A stretch of DNA of 64,000 nt, taken from assembly GCA_964563165.1 (NCBI GenBank), contig CAZLWA010000048.1, forward strand, positions 22,844-86,843, read 5' to 3'. The notes beneath the pieces were generated by a model. It was given only the letters and a program-made list of their open reading frames with translations. It ran no database searches and was not told where the DNA came from. Source of the DNA: CAZLWA01 sp964563165 (GTDB taxonomy: Bacteria > CLD3 > SB21). Below, piece by piece: positions 44,392 to 53,967 of the stretch (its first letter is position 1; every line of letters begins with the position of its first letter). The translations under genes were made by a program, and so were the position numbers.

Positions 44392-46134
44392 ATGTGGTAT
44401 AAATTTATGAGAGATTTTAACATCAAAACCTTATTGATCGGCTTTTCCTTTTGGGCCATCGGGACAGCATCGCTTTTCTCCCAGCACGTCATTGCGGATC
44501 TGAAGAATTTCGAACCGGACAAGATCTACGTCAAGGGATTCACGGTCAAGCGTACGTCCGCGATCGCCATCAATGCCGTCGGAGTGAAGGCGCAATCGCA
44601 TAAGTGGAATCGCTGGAATCCGATGATCGCCTACGGATGGATTTTGAACACCGATACGCATGAAGCCGTGTGGGCCATGTCTCCGGAAAATACGGGCAGG
44701 GCTTTGGGAACCAACAACCTTAAATTTGAAGGAACCCTGACGCTGGAACCGGGCAATTACGAAGCCTATTATTCCACTTACGGACAACGAATTATAAGAA
44801 TTTCCAGGTCTGGAAGCTATCTCGGCGAATTTGTAAAGAATCTCGTGAAAGTGTTTGTCGAGGACGAGGATATATATGAAAACGCCGACCAATGGCATTT
44901 GAAGATCGTCACCAAGGATGGAGATAGTTTTGAAACTTTTGACGGATCGAAATCCAAGAACGTTTTCGTGGATCTGACCGGCGCGCGCGACAGCGATTTC
45001 CTTGAAAAAGGATTTTCTGTTGATAAGAATATCAAAGTCAAAATCTATTGCAACGGCGAAGGGCAGGACAGCCGGATGTTCGATTTCGGATGGATCACCA
45101 ATGACAAGTCTGCCAAACAGGTTTGGGAAATGCGCTATGATAATACGTCGTACGGCGGGGGTGCGGAAAAAAATCGCATATACGCCGGTATTATTACTCT
45201 GCCGGCAGGCGACTACATCGCAACGTATGTCACCGACGATTCGCATTCATTCAACGAATGGAATATGCAGCCGCCGTATGATCCTGCAAATTGGGGACTG
45301 TCCCTCAGCATCGTCGATGAAAACGATTTAACGTTCATCCGTGACTATAAAAAGGCCAAGAAACAGGAAATTCTGGCGATCACTAAAGTCAGCGATAATC
45401 AATTTCGTTCTGAAGGATTTTCGCTCTCCAAATCAACGGATATTGTGATCTACTCGCTGGGTGAAGGACGCGACAGCCGCATGTACGATTACGGCTGGAT
45501 TACCGATGCCAATACGGGGGAGACGGTTTGGCAGATGCGCTACAGCGAAACTAAATTTGCCGGAGGGGATGAGAAAAACCGTTTGTTTGAAGGATCCATC
45601 ACGCTGCCTCCGGGTAATTATATGGCTAATTACAGGACCGACGGCTCGCATTCGTGCGAAGACTGGAATACCGATCCCCCGTACAACAAGAACAAATGGG
45701 GCATCACGCTGAGTTTGGCGAATAACAATGACACCAAGAACATTTCAAAATACAGCGAGAGTGACGACCGGACGCTGTTGGCGCAGATTGTCCGCGTGGG
45801 TGACGATGAGTACCGTACCAGACCGTTCGCGTTGGAAAAAGATTCCAAGATCCGGATCCTCTGTATCGGAGAAGGCAGGCACGGGCAAATGTATGACTAC
45901 GGCTGGATCAAGAATACGGAGACGGGTCAAACGGTGTGGGAAATGACCTTTGGTATGACGCGGCCTGCCGGCGGCGCCCAGAAAAACCGCATGCTTGACG
46001 GCACCGTTTTTTTGGAAGCAGGAAAATATGAAGTCACATTCATCAGCGACGGTTCGCATTCATTCGAAGACTGGAACGACGATGCGCCGAATCAACCCGA
46101 CAAGTGGGGCATTACGCTGAAGCTCGCGAAATAA
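44392..46134 (+). CDS. Secreted protein with four tandem repeats, unknown function
   Basis: 580 residues with a signal peptide ending near TASLFSQ (an ATG at 44407 gives a tidier one). The mature protein is four related units of about 100 residues, roughly at 45-150, 210-315, 345-445 and 475-580. Units 2-4 share RMYDYGWI, TGETVWQMRY, AGG-x-KNR, LPPGNY, TDGSHS-x2-WN and WGITL; unit 1 is more diverged. The pattern suggests four beta-sandwich domains. I do not recognise the family. The nearby sdh operon is closed off by a terminator, so this is a separate unit. Confidence 0.8.
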   Translation: MWYKFMRDFNIKTLLIGFSFWAIGTASLFSQHVIADLKNFEPDKIYVKGFTVKRTSAIAINAVGVKAQSHKWNRWNPMIAYGWILNTDTHEAVWAMSPENTGRALGTNNLKFEGTLTLEPGNYEAYYSTYGQRIIRISRSGSYLGEFVKNLVKVFVEDEDIYENADQWHLKIVTKDGDSFETFDGSKSKNVFVDLTGARDSDFLEKGFSVDKNIKVKIYCNGEGQDSRMFDFGWITNDKSAKQVWEMRYDNTSYGGGAEKNRIYAGIITLPAGDYIATYVTDDSHSFNEWNMQPPYDPANWGLSLSIVDENDLTFIRDYKKAKKQEILAITKVSDNQFRSEGFSLSKSTDIVIYSLGEGRDSRMYDYGWITDANTGETVWQMRYSETKFAGGDEKNRLFEGSITLPPGNYMANYRTDGSHSCEDWNTDPPYNKNKWGITLSLANNNDTKNISKYSESDDRTLLAQIVRVGDDEYRTRPFALEKDSKIRILCIGEGRHGQMYDYGWIKNTETGQTVWEMTFGMTRPAGGAQKNRMLDGTVFLEAGKYEVTFISDGSHSFEDWNDDAPNQPDKWGITLKLAK

Positions 46135-46157
46135 GAAATTCAGATTCACAATAAAAA

Positions 46158-46187
46158 AAAGCGGTCTCCGATGACCGCTTTTTTTTA
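46158..46187 (+). terminator. Rho-independent terminator
   Basis: 9-bp stem AAAGCGGTC/GACCGCTTT with a six-base loop, flanked by A and T runs so it can act both ways; 20 bases after the four-repeat gene. Confidence 0.9.
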
Positions 46188-46253
46188 TTGGCCCGCAGAA
46201 TTGACTTTGGTCGCTGAATATAGCTAAATTGCCTCCATAACAAAGGAGGTTCT

Positions 46254-46580
46254 ATGTTTGACCGGATCCGATTCACGCTCAGACGCAAATCCGTTCACGT
46301 AAGTTGCGACCCTCTCTTTATTACAGCCCACACGGCCTATCACGGAGAGGGCAATGATATTCATATCCTGGAAAGGAATTTTGAGGGCTTCGACGTTACC
46401 GAACCGATTTCCATTTATGACAATTACAAAGGACTACAATACAACATCACGAAAGACGGCGAGGCGTTTACCCTGACGATAGAAGAAATGTCCTTGAACA
46501 ACCTGTTGAACCTGGGTTTGCCGCGTGAAGCCCTGGATGAAACCATCATTCTGCAGAAGAGGCTTTTAAACCCAAGATAA
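46254..46580 (+). CDS. Small hypothetical protein
   Basis: 108 residues, cytoplasmic by appearance, family unknown. It is very likely real: an ideal AAAGGAGG site lies six bases before the ATG, and terminators sit on both sides (46158 and 46592), making it a stand-alone transcript. Mixed alpha/beta composition with a C-terminal helical half. Confidence 0.75.
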   Translation: MFDRIRFTLRRKSVHVSCDPLFITAHTAYHGEGNDIHILERNFEGFDVTEPISIYDNYKGLQYNITKDGEAFTLTIEEMSLNNLLNLGLPREALDETIILQKRLLNPR

Positions 46581-46591
46581 GATATTGACCT

Positions 46592-46627
46592 GCGAAGAAA
46601 GCGGTCCCCCGCGGCCGCTTTCTTCGC
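46592..46627. terminator. Bidirectional terminator between convergent genes
   Basis: 13-bp stem GCGAAGAAAGCGG/CCGCTTTCTTCGC with a 10-base loop, between the small hypothetical gene and the BNR protein gene that converges on it. Confidence 0.75.
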
Positions 46628-46639
46628 CTCCGCAGGCGG

Positions 46640-49600
46640 CTATTTTTCCAATATCAACGCCGGAATATCCTGCTCCTTCACCCGCGCATTAAAAGCGGGA
46701 AGCTGCTGCTCCAAAATCGGTTTAAGCTTTGATAACTGAACACCCACTTTTGCCGCGAGCATTTCCAACACCCCATACGCCTGTTTGGTCGGCCGAGAAT
46801 CGGCGGACGCGACGTTGCTGAACAGCGAAACTAATTTGTTGTTCAGTTTGATCGGAAAATTCAAAACGTCCTGGCTGCTTTTGGCTTTGGTCTGAATGAG
46901 TTCGTTTTCGATCACCGAGAGACTATCCGACAAAGGTTTGGCAAAATCTTTAATCCTTTTCGCGGCGGTAGTGTCTTTAATTTTCCCCGCCAGGTCATTG
47001 ATCTGTTTTTGAATATTCCGAATCACATTGACCGCTTGGTGTGTTTCCGAAATTTTTCGGTGAATGGCCGTCAGCAGTTCCCGCTGCGCGTTCAAGTCTT
47101 CCAGAGAGGCTTCGACGCGAGGATCTTTTTTGATTTCAAAAGGCTGGGTTTGTGAGAACTTTCCCGCAGTCAGACGTACCTGATACTTCCCGGGAACCGC
47201 TTTCGGTCCGCGTAAATCGCCGTCCCACAAAACCGCGCCGGGAATTTCGACGGCGTCCGAATCGCGCAGATCCCAAACGAACCGGTTTTGCCCCGTGTCC
47301 GCGGGAACCAGGTCCATACGGGTTTCCTTGGGTTTCTCGTAGAATTCTTTCGATTCCTCCACGGCCTTTCCTTTCTTGTCTTTTTTGCTTGAATAGGACA
47401 TGATCAATTTTCCGTTCGCATCGAGAAATTCAAGCCGTACCTCGTCTTTGGGCTTTTCCTTGAAATAATAATAAATGAAAGCTCCATTCGGAGGATTCTG
47501 ACCGAGCGCCAGCCCGGGGCGACGGAATTGAAATCCTTCGGTGCGATACGCTTCCCGCGGCTTGAAAAGAACCGTTTCGGATCCGGCTACTTCATCCGAC
47601 AATTGATACAGCGGCGTGACGTCGTCTAAGATCCAAAGTGACCGCCCGTGCGTTGCGACGATTAAATCTTTTCCATGAACGATTAAATCATGAATCGGTA
47701 CCACAGGCAAATTTAGCTGCAGGGATTGCCAGGAATCTCCACCGGTAAACGAAACGTAGACGCCGGTTTCCGTTCCCGCATAGAGCAAGCCTTTTCTATT
47801 CGGGTCTTCCCGAATCACGCGCGTGTAATCATTTTCCCGTATACCGCCGGTTATTTTCTTCCATGTCTTTCCATAGTCTGCGGTCTTAAACAAATAAGGA
47901 TGAAAATCATTCAGTTTGTAGCGTGTGACTGCGGCATACGCCGTCCCTGCATCAAACGGGGACGGCTCGATGATACTGACGAGCGATTCGGGTAAATCTT
48001 TCGGCGTAACATTCTGCCATGTAGCGCCGTGGTCAAGGCTCAGGTGAATGAGACCGTCATCGCTTCCGGCCCAGAGAACGCCTTTTTGAACCGGCGATTC
48101 GGCTAAAGAAAAAACCGTATTGTAATATTCCACGCTCGTGTTGTCCTTCGTAATGGGGCCGCCGGAAGATTTCTGTTTCGCAGTGTCATTCCGCGTCAGA
48201 TCGGGACTGATCTCATCCCAGCTCATTCCTTCGTCCGTACTTCGAAAAACACATTGCGCAGCCGCATACAGGACCCGGGAATCGTGCGGAGAGATCAAGA
48301 TCGGATAGGTCCATTGAAAACGGTACTTCAACGCCTGAGCTCCGGACCCGATTCCGTTATCGGGCCATATGTCAATGTTCTTTTCCTGCCCGGTTTGATA
48401 ATTTAGTTTCGTCATATAGCCTTCGTAGCTGCCCCCGTACGTGAGGTGAGGTTTTTCAGGATTCACGGCCACGTATCCGCTTTCACCCCCCGCCGACGCA
48501 TGCCAATCTTTAACGCCGATGCCGGCGCCCGATGTACGGCTGACGATTTCGATCGTGCTGTTGTCCTGCTGAGCCGCGTACAGATGATACGGATATTGAT
48601 TATCCGCAACGACGTGATAAAACTGCGCGGTGGCTTGATTTTCCTCCGTCCATGTCTTGCCCCCGTTGTAGGTCACTTCCGCGCCGCCGTCATCTCCTAA
48701 TATCATGCGATCGGGGTTCGTCGGATCGATCCACAGATCATGATGATCGCCGTGACGCGATGAGATGGTTTTGAAGGTTTTTCCCCCGTCCATGGACTTG
48801 TGAAATTCGACGTTTAAGACGTAGACCGTTTCAGGATTTCTTGTATCCGGATAAATCTCGCTATAGTACCAGGCACGTTGGCGCAAATTGCGATCGTCAT
48901 TGACCCTCTGCCAGATTTGGCCCGCGTCATCGGAACGAAACACCCCGCCGTTTTCATTTTCTACGATGGCCCATACCCGATCCGCCTGAACCGGCGAAAG
49001 TGCAATTCCGATTTTTCCGACGATGCCCTTCGGCATCCCAGGGTTTTTTGTCAGATCCGCCCACGTATCGCCGCCGTCGGTTGATTGGTATAGCCCTGAG
49101 CCCGGTCCGCCGCTGGACATGCTCCACGGATTGCGGTACGCCTCCCACAGGGCTGCGTAAATCACGCGCGGATTATTCGGATCGATCTTAATGTCCACGG
49201 CGCCGGTTCTTTCATCTTTGAATAAAATATTTTTCCATGAATGCCCTCCGTCGGTTGAACGGTACACGCCGCGCTCTTTATTGGTTCCAAACATCTGTCC
49301 CATGGCGGCCACGTACACCCAATCCGGATTCTTCGGATGAACGGCTATTCGTCCGATAAATTGCGTTTCTTTTAAACCCATATTCGTCCAGGTTTTTCCG
49401 GCGTCGAGTGACTTGTAGACGCCGTCGCCGTACGACATATTGCCGCGAATGCACGTCTCACCCATTCCGGCGTACACAACATTCGGATCCGATCCGGCTA
49501 CCGCCAACGCGCCAACCGTTCCGGTTTTGAGAAATCCGTCGGAAACATTCATCCACGTCATTCCGCCGTCCGTGGATTTCCAAATCCCGCCTCCGGTGCT

Positions 49601-49798
49601 GCCGAAATAAAAGGTGTACGGCTGATCCGCGTGGCCCGCTACGGCAATCGAACGCCCTCCGCGATACGGCCCGATGCTGCGCCATTGCAGTGCCTTATAC
49701 AAGTTCTTGTCGAATGAGATTTTGCTTTTTTCCTGCCCGCTCCCGAGCGCGGAAAATACGATCAGAATGATCCCGGCTACGCATAAGGTGTGTTTCAT
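46640..49798 (-). CDS. Secreted BNR/sortilin-like repeat protein (glycosyl hydrolase-like)
   Basis: 1052 residues with a signal peptide (MKHTLCVAGIILIVFSALGSG). Two beta-propeller regions (to about residue 700) are built of Asp-box repeats such as STDGGMTW, SLDAGKTW, STDGGHSW, SDDAGQIW and TADYGKTW. A C-terminal beta domain (about 790-900) and a helical end follow. Proteins of this architecture are common in Bacteroidota and are often annotated as glycosyl hydrolase or VPS10-like; I see no proven catalytic residues. Extracellular or periplasmic. Confidence 0.88.
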   Translation of the reverse strand: MKHTLCVAGIILIVFSALGSGQEKSKISFDKNLYKALQWRSIGPYRGGRSIAVAGHADQPYTFYFGSTGGGIWKSTDGGMTWMNVSDGFLKTGTVGALAVAGSDPNVVYAGMGETCIRGNMSYGDGVYKSLDAGKTWTNMGLKETQFIGRIAVHPKNPDWVYVAAMGQMFGTNKERGVYRSTDGGHSWKNILFKDERTGAVDIKIDPNNPRVIYAALWEAYRNPWSMSSGGPGSGLYQSTDGGDTWADLTKNPGMPKGIVGKIGIALSPVQADRVWAIVENENGGVFRSDDAGQIWQRVNDDRNLRQRAWYYSEIYPDTRNPETVYVLNVEFHKSMDGGKTFKTISSRHGDHHDLWIDPTNPDRMILGDDGGAEVTYNGGKTWTEENQATAQFYHVVADNQYPYHLYAAQQDNSTIEIVSRTSGAGIGVKDWHASAGGESGYVAVNPEKPHLTYGGSYEGYMTKLNYQTGQEKNIDIWPDNGIGSGAQALKYRFQWTYPILISPHDSRVLYAAAQCVFRSTDEGMSWDEISPDLTRNDTAKQKSSGGPITKDNTSVEYYNTVFSLAESPVQKGVLWAGSDDGLIHLSLDHGATWQNVTPKDLPESLVSIIEPSPFDAGTAYAAVTRYKLNDFHPYLFKTADYGKTWKKITGGIRENDYTRVIREDPNRKGLLYAGTETGVYVSFTGGDSWQSLQLNLPVVPIHDLIVHGKDLIVATHGRSLWILDDVTPLYQLSDEVAGSETVLFKPREAYRTEGFQFRRPGLALGQNPPNGAFIYYYFKEKPKDEVRLEFLDANGKLIMSYSSKKDKKGKAVEESKEFYEKPKETRMDLVPADTGQNRFVWDLRDSDAVEIPGAVLWDGDLRGPKAVPGKYQVRLTAGKFSQTQPFEIKKDPRVEASLEDLNAQRELLTAIHRKISETHQAVNVIRNIQKQINDLAGKIKDTTAAKRIKDFAKPLSDSLSVIENELIQTKAKSSQDVLNFPIKLNNKLVSLFSNVASADSRPTKQAYGVLEMLAAKVGVQLSKLKPILEQQLPAFNARVKEQDIPALILEK

Positions 49799-49896
49799 GA
49801 GGGTTTTCCTTTGTCGTGAAATATTGGATTGGCGGTTTCGGCCTTTTTTTTATATATTCAAGTTAGGTGATATACAATTAAAATTCCAAAACATTT

Positions 49897-50712
49897 ATGT
49901 GCCGCTTGGTCATCTATAAAGGTGCGGAAATTCCCATCAGCCGCTTGATCTTTGATCCCCCGCATTCAGTTTTCAAACAGAGTTTTGATGCAAAGGAAAT
50001 GTTGTCGGGAAATATGAATGCGGACGGTTTCGGGATCGGGTGGTATAATCACGCGCTGAACCGGTCCCCGGCGGTGTATACCAACACCGCCGCCATCTGG
50101 AACGACTTCAATGCGCCGCGCATCATGAACAAAATCTCTTCCGGACTTATTTTTGCCCACGTCCGGGGCGCCTCGGACGGGATGCCGGTTACGATGACGA
50201 ACACCCATCCGTTCGCCTATAGGAATTTTGTCTTCATGCACAACGGCGCCATCGATGAATTTCCAGAGCTCGTTTTTCCTGAAATCGCCGGGAGAATAAA
50301 TTCGCGGCTCTGGGCGCACGTAAAAGGCAACACCGATTCGGAACATTTTTTTGCGCTGTGGCTGAGCCATTTGGATTGGAAGCAGCTGCATTCGGACAAG
50401 GGCGTTCCATTGAAAGCGCAGATCGCCGCGCTGCGTGAGACGATTCGGTTTTTGGAAACGATCGCGAAAAAAAAGAAAATTGAAATGGTCTTGAATTTGG
50501 GAATATCCGACGGAGAGAATATCATCGCGGCGCGTTATCATTTCGGAAAACGCAAAGCGACGTTGTATGTTATCGGGGATTCGAAACGTTTTCCGCGATC
50601 CAAGATCATTGCGTCGGAAAAATTGTTCGCCGATACCCGCTGGAAAACCGTGCCGGAACGATCCCTGGTCGCGATTGATAAAAAGAATAATTTGTCGATT
50701 CAATCACTTTGA
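49897..50712 (+). CDS. Class II glutamine amidotransferase (YafJ-type)
   Basis: 271 residues. N-terminal nucleophile Cys2 (MCRLVIYKG) and the Ntn-hydrolase landmarks FAHVRGAS, NTHPF, FMHNGAI and GNTDSEHFF. Uses glutamine as ammonia donor or hydrolyses an amide; the partner substrate of YafJ-like enzymes is not known. Divergent from the BNR protein across 98 bases. Confidence 0.92.
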   Translation: MCRLVIYKGAEIPISRLIFDPPHSVFKQSFDAKEMLSGNMNADGFGIGWYNHALNRSPAVYTNTAAIWNDFNAPRIMNKISSGLIFAHVRGASDGMPVTMTNTHPFAYRNFVFMHNGAIDEFPELVFPEIAGRINSRLWAHVKGNTDSEHFFALWLSHLDWKQLHSDKGVPLKAQIAALRETIRFLETIAKKKKIEMVLNLGISDGENIIAARYHFGKRKATLYVIGDSKRFPRSKIIASEKLFADTRWKTVPERSLVAIDKKNNLSIQSL

Positions 50713-50718
50713 AAACTG

Positions 50719-50855
50719 TTGCCCGCGAAACATGTGAAAAAAAACAGAAAACAAATTTTGCCGCTAAGACACAAAGTTTTAGTGTTTAAGAAACCTTAGC
50801 GTCTTGGAGTCTTAGGGGTTATGAATTTGTTGTTTCTTCGCTTTTTTCGCGGGCA
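50719..50855. repeat. Nested inverted repeat without a gene
   Basis: Outer arms TTGCCCGCGAAACATGTGAA (50719-50738) and TTCTTCGCTTTTTTCGCGGG plus CA (50834-50855) match the GxxExxY unit. The inner pair, CCGCTAAGACACAAAG at 50761 and its opposed copy ending near 50817, belongs to the CCACGAAGGCACGAAG family. No coding sequence inside. Confidence 0.75.
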
Positions 50856-50861
50856 GGTCTC

Positions 50862-51386
50862 TTAACGAACCTCAAATTCAACCGGTTCGCTTCTGATTTT
50901 TCCTGTCCAGAGCCCGTAGGCCTTGCTTTGGTAGGAATTCTTATACACCGCGCGCAGCTTGTACTTTCCGGGCGGAAACTTGAACGGGTCTTTTGATCCG
51001 TCATTCGCTAAAATGAATCCGCTCACGCACGTTGCTTTTTCTCCGGGATATAGGATCTGGACGTGTTTGGTCGACAGGTCAGGATAGTCGGCCCTGCGAA
51101 AAAAATATCTGGGATCGGGATCCATTTCAAAAGTGACTTCTTCGCCCTCATGATCAAGAAAATTGCCTGCAAATCTCGCGTTGATGAAAAAAACATCTTT
51201 CGATTCGTTCTTCAAAAACACATATGCGACAATGCTTTCGGTCCGTTCGTAACCGGATTTATCAAGCCAAATTCCAGCTTTGAGCCGGGTCGAGTCTTGT
51301 AAGGACACCGTCACGCGATAAAAACTACCGCTCCCGCTGCACCCGGCCGCTGCAATAATAGTGAGAATGATCAACAATTTCTTCAT
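50862..51386 (-). CDS. Small lipoprotein, unknown
   Basis: About 174 residues with a lipoprotein signal and lipobox (IIAAAGC, then SGSGSFYR). The mature part is beta-rich and could be an immunoglobulin-like fold. Not recognised. The start at 51386 (MKKLLIILTI) is preferred to 51419, which adds 11 residues before the signal. Confidence 0.72.
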   Translation of the reverse strand: MKKLLIILTIIAAAGCSGSGSFYRVTVSLQDSTRLKAGIWLDKSGYERTESIVAYVFLKNESKDVFFINARFAGNFLDHEGEEVTFEMDPDPRYFFRRADYPDLSTKHVQILYPGEKATCVSGFILANDGSKDPFKFPPGKYKLRAVYKNSYQSKAYGLWTGKIRSEPVEFEVR

Positions 51387-51415
51387 TTCAAAACTCACTC
51401 GATTGGAACCCTTTA

Positions 51416-51570
51416 CCACTAAGACACGAAGGCACGAGAGTGCAATATTCGCGCCTTGGTGTCTTGGGGCAATCTTTGCAAAAGTTAAAACTAGTACACA
51501 ACCACAGAGACGCTAAGACTCAGAGTTTTGGTTTTAAGAAACCTTTGTGTCCTAGTGTCTTCGTCTTTAT
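51416..51570. repeat. Two inverted-repeat units, CCACGAAGGCACGAAG family
   Basis: Units at 51416-51470 (ACTAAGACACGAAGGCACGA with an opposed CGCCTTGGTGTCTTGG) and 51500-51570 (ACAGAGACGCTAAGACTCAG with an opposed TTTGTGTCCTAGTGTCTTCG). They fill the gap between the lipoprotein and the band-7 gene. Confidence 0.65.
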
Positions 51571-51579
51571 AATTCAAGA

Positions 51580-52506
51580 CTATTGCGGTTGTTTCGGCTG
51601 TCTCTTATTGACCTCACCCGCTATTATCATGGCATCGCGAATCTGGTCGGCAATGGCCGTCAGCCCGCCGGGTGAATGCGGCAACATAATCGTGTTGGTG
51701 TGCGAATGCTCGCCGATGTTCTGAAGCGTATCAAAATATTGCGTCATCAGTACCAGCGTCATGACATCTTTGGCCGAAGAGCCTTCGACCGCCTGCTGAA
51801 ACTGCTCGACGGAATCCCGCAAGCCTTCGATGATCGCCTTTCTCTGATCGGCAATGCCCTTACCTTGCAGCGCCTTGCTTTGCGCTTCGGCCTCGGCGGC
51901 CTTGACTTTTAGAATACGGTCCGCTTCGCCTTTTTCCGACGCCGCCATACGCATACGCGTCGCCGCATTGATTTCATTCATCGCTTCTTTTACTTTAGAA
52001 TCCGGCTCGATGTCGGTCACCAGCGCCTTCATAATATCGTAACCGAATTCCGACATCGTGTGCCCGAGTTCCGACCGAACCGCATCCGCGATCTCGTCCT
52101 TCTTTTCAAACAGATCATCCAGTTTCAATTTCGGAACGCGCGCACGTGAGAGGTCAAATACGTACGCCGTGATCTGTTGATGCACGTTGGATAACTTGTA
52201 AAAGGCCTCATAAACTTTTTCCGGGATCACGAAATATTGCACGGAAACTTTAAGATGCACAAATACGTCGTCGGCGGTTTTCGTCTCCACGACGACGTCC
52301 AACTGCTGGACGCGCATATTGAGGCGTGCGATGAGTTTGTCCATAATGGGTATTTTGAACCGCAAACCCGGTTGGGCGAGCCGGCGAAATTTTCCGAACC
52401 GCTCGATGAGTCCGACCGTTTGTTGCTTGATAACAAAAAATGAACCCATGAACAATATGAAAAAAATAAATGCGGCGAACCCCAGGCAAATAAGTGAACC
52501 TTCCAT
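51580..52506 (-). CDS. SPFH/band 7 (stomatin-like) protein
   Basis: 308 residues. An N-terminal membrane helix (about 5-25) is followed by the SPFH domain (VIKQQTVGLIERFGKFRRLAQPGLRFKIP-type start, here cited as GLIERFGKF and LRFKIP; VQQLDVVVETKTADDV) and a charged coiled coil rich in Ala and Glu (about 190-230). AGGAG lies seven bases before the ATG. Predicted membrane-microdomain scaffold or HflK/QmcA-like protease partner; no NfeD gene is adjacent. Confidence 0.92.
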   Translation of the reverse strand: MEGSLICLGFAAFIFFILFMGSFFVIKQQTVGLIERFGKFRRLAQPGLRFKIPIMDKLIARLNMRVQQLDVVVETKTADDVFVHLKVSVQYFVIPEKVYEAFYKLSNVHQQITAYVFDLSRARVPKLKLDDLFEKKDEIADAVRSELGHTMSEFGYDIMKALVTDIEPDSKVKEAMNEINAATRMRMAASEKGEADRILKVKAAEAEAQSKALQGKGIADQRKAIIEGLRDSVEQFQQAVEGSSAKDVMTLVLMTQYFDTLQNIGEHSHTNTIMLPHSPGGLTAIADQIRDAMIIAGEVNKRQPKQPQ

Positions 52507-52651
52507 GATATTCTCCTCTGTTTTTAATTGATGAATTAATTGGATTAATTGAAATGGAAGTTAAACTTAAAAAAAAGAATGGAATTTGGCTATACTTATT
52601 TATATTATTTCGCCGCTGATGATATACAGCGGTTCATAAACACGCGGAAAT

Positions 52652-53551
52652 ATGATTGCAGAAATCGCCCTTGAAATTCATACGCGAACAAATGCCCACT
52701 TGCTGCCGCGCGTGGTGCCCTTGTTGAAGTGTCCCGAATGCGGGACCTCGAATTTTGAAATGCATAACGATACCTCCACACGCATCGAATTTCTCACCCA
52801 CTGCGTCGTCGTGTGCAACGCGTGCAAGACGTGTTTTCATTACAGCGACGGAATTCTCGACATGCTTATAGAAAAACCGAACCTCCTCACACGGGCCCAA
52901 AAGACCAATTTTACAGATTTTGTCGCAAACAACTACCAATCCAAGTGGCGTCCGTGGTGTATGAGTGTTTTTTGCGGCAGGAAATTCTCGAACCGCAGCG
53001 AGGCGGAAAAATTGATCGACATGACGCAATTTGACCGGCTGCCGCAAGCGCCCGTGTTAGTTGACTTTGGAACCGGTCACGGATTTTATGCGGTTGCCAT
53101 GGCCAAGAAATTATCGGACATGAAATCCGGCGGTTTTGTAATTGCCATCGATTTTTCCCGAAAAATGTTACATCGCGCGTTGGACTTCGCAGAAAAAAAC
53201 CGGGTCGGCCCGGACATTTTGTGGGTAGTGGCGGATGTTGAGAAAACACCCATCGAAAGCGGATCTGTTGACCGCGTGACCTGCGGGGGCAGCTTGAATG
53301 AGTATCAACAGCCGGAAACGGCCGTCGCGGAAGCGTGCCGAATCTTGAAAAAAGAGTCGGTTTTTTATGCGATGAACTTATTCCTAAAAAACGGCTGGAC
53401 CGGATGGTTTCAAAAATTCGCCGCTTTTTCTCTGGGTTTGTCCTATCACCCCGTGGAACATTGGAACCGCGTTTTTGGACAGAACAAATTGGAGATTGGA
53501 AAGCAAGACCGGCTTGGTGCGGTGATGTTCACTTCGCTGAAAAAACAATGA
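52652..53551 (+). CDS. Class I SAM-dependent methyltransferase with N-terminal zinc ribbon
   Basis: 299 residues. N-terminal CPECGTSNFE and a later Cys pair (VVCNACKTC) form a probable zinc ribbon (about residues 27-60). The SAM domain has VDFGTGHGFYAVAMAK (motif I, near 133), IDFSRKMLHRA and the VDRVTCGGSLNEYQQPE segment. Acceptor unknown; the layout resembles RlmA- or UbiE-like methyltransferases. Divergent from the band-7 gene. Confidence 0.88.
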   Translation: MIAEIALEIHTRTNAHLLPRVVPLLKCPECGTSNFEMHNDTSTRIEFLTHCVVVCNACKTCFHYSDGILDMLIEKPNLLTRAQKTNFTDFVANNYQSKWRPWCMSVFCGRKFSNRSEAEKLIDMTQFDRLPQAPVLVDFGTGHGFYAVAMAKKLSDMKSGGFVIAIDFSRKMLHRALDFAEKNRVGPDILWVVADVEKTPIESGSVDRVTCGGSLNEYQQPETAVAEACRILKKESVFYAMNLFLKNGWTGWFQKFAAFSLGLSYHPVEHWNRVFGQNKLEIGKQDRLGAVMFTSLKKQ

Positions 53552-53631
53552 AGGAGTTGTACATTGTGTCATTAGGTTATTGAGATGTAAAATGATCCAA
53601 TGATAAAATGACGCATTGATGAAATGGCATC

Positions 53632-53967
53632 ATGGATTGGAAAATTCAAATTCAGAACGAATTGGACCATGCCCGGCTGGCACTCACTGACGGTAACGAC
53701 GGTAAAGCCCGTGCCTGCTCGCGGCGAGCAGTCGGCATCATGCTCAAACAACTTGAACAAAAAAACAAGACAGGCGTCCGCACTCTTTCTGCGGTGGATC
53801 GTCTGAAAGAAATTGCCTCCGATGAAACTCTTCCGGAAAATATCCGCAAAGCAGCGCAGCGCCTGGTCACTAATGTCAACCGCCGGTTGACTGAGAACTT
53901 TACCCTCCACCCGCTCAACGACGTCAAGATCCTCATTGACTATTTCAGCGAATCGATCGAGCCGTGA
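53632..53967 (+). CDS. Small helical protein, possibly HEPN-like
   Basis: 111 residues, mostly helical. The N-terminal DWKIQIQNELDHARLALTDG motif and RACSRRAVGIML are like a family of small uncharacterised helical proteins I associate with a HEPN-type fold. No RxxxxH catalytic motif was found, so RNase activity is unlikely. The plus-strand frame is preferred to a 146-residue minus-strand frame over the same DNA because of its recognisable start and residue pattern. Confidence 0.6.
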   Translation: MDWKIQIQNELDHARLALTDGNDGKARACSRRAVGIMLKQLEQKNKTGVRTLSAVDRLKEIASDETLPENIRKAAQRLVTNVNRRLTENFTLHPLNDVKILIDYFSESIEP

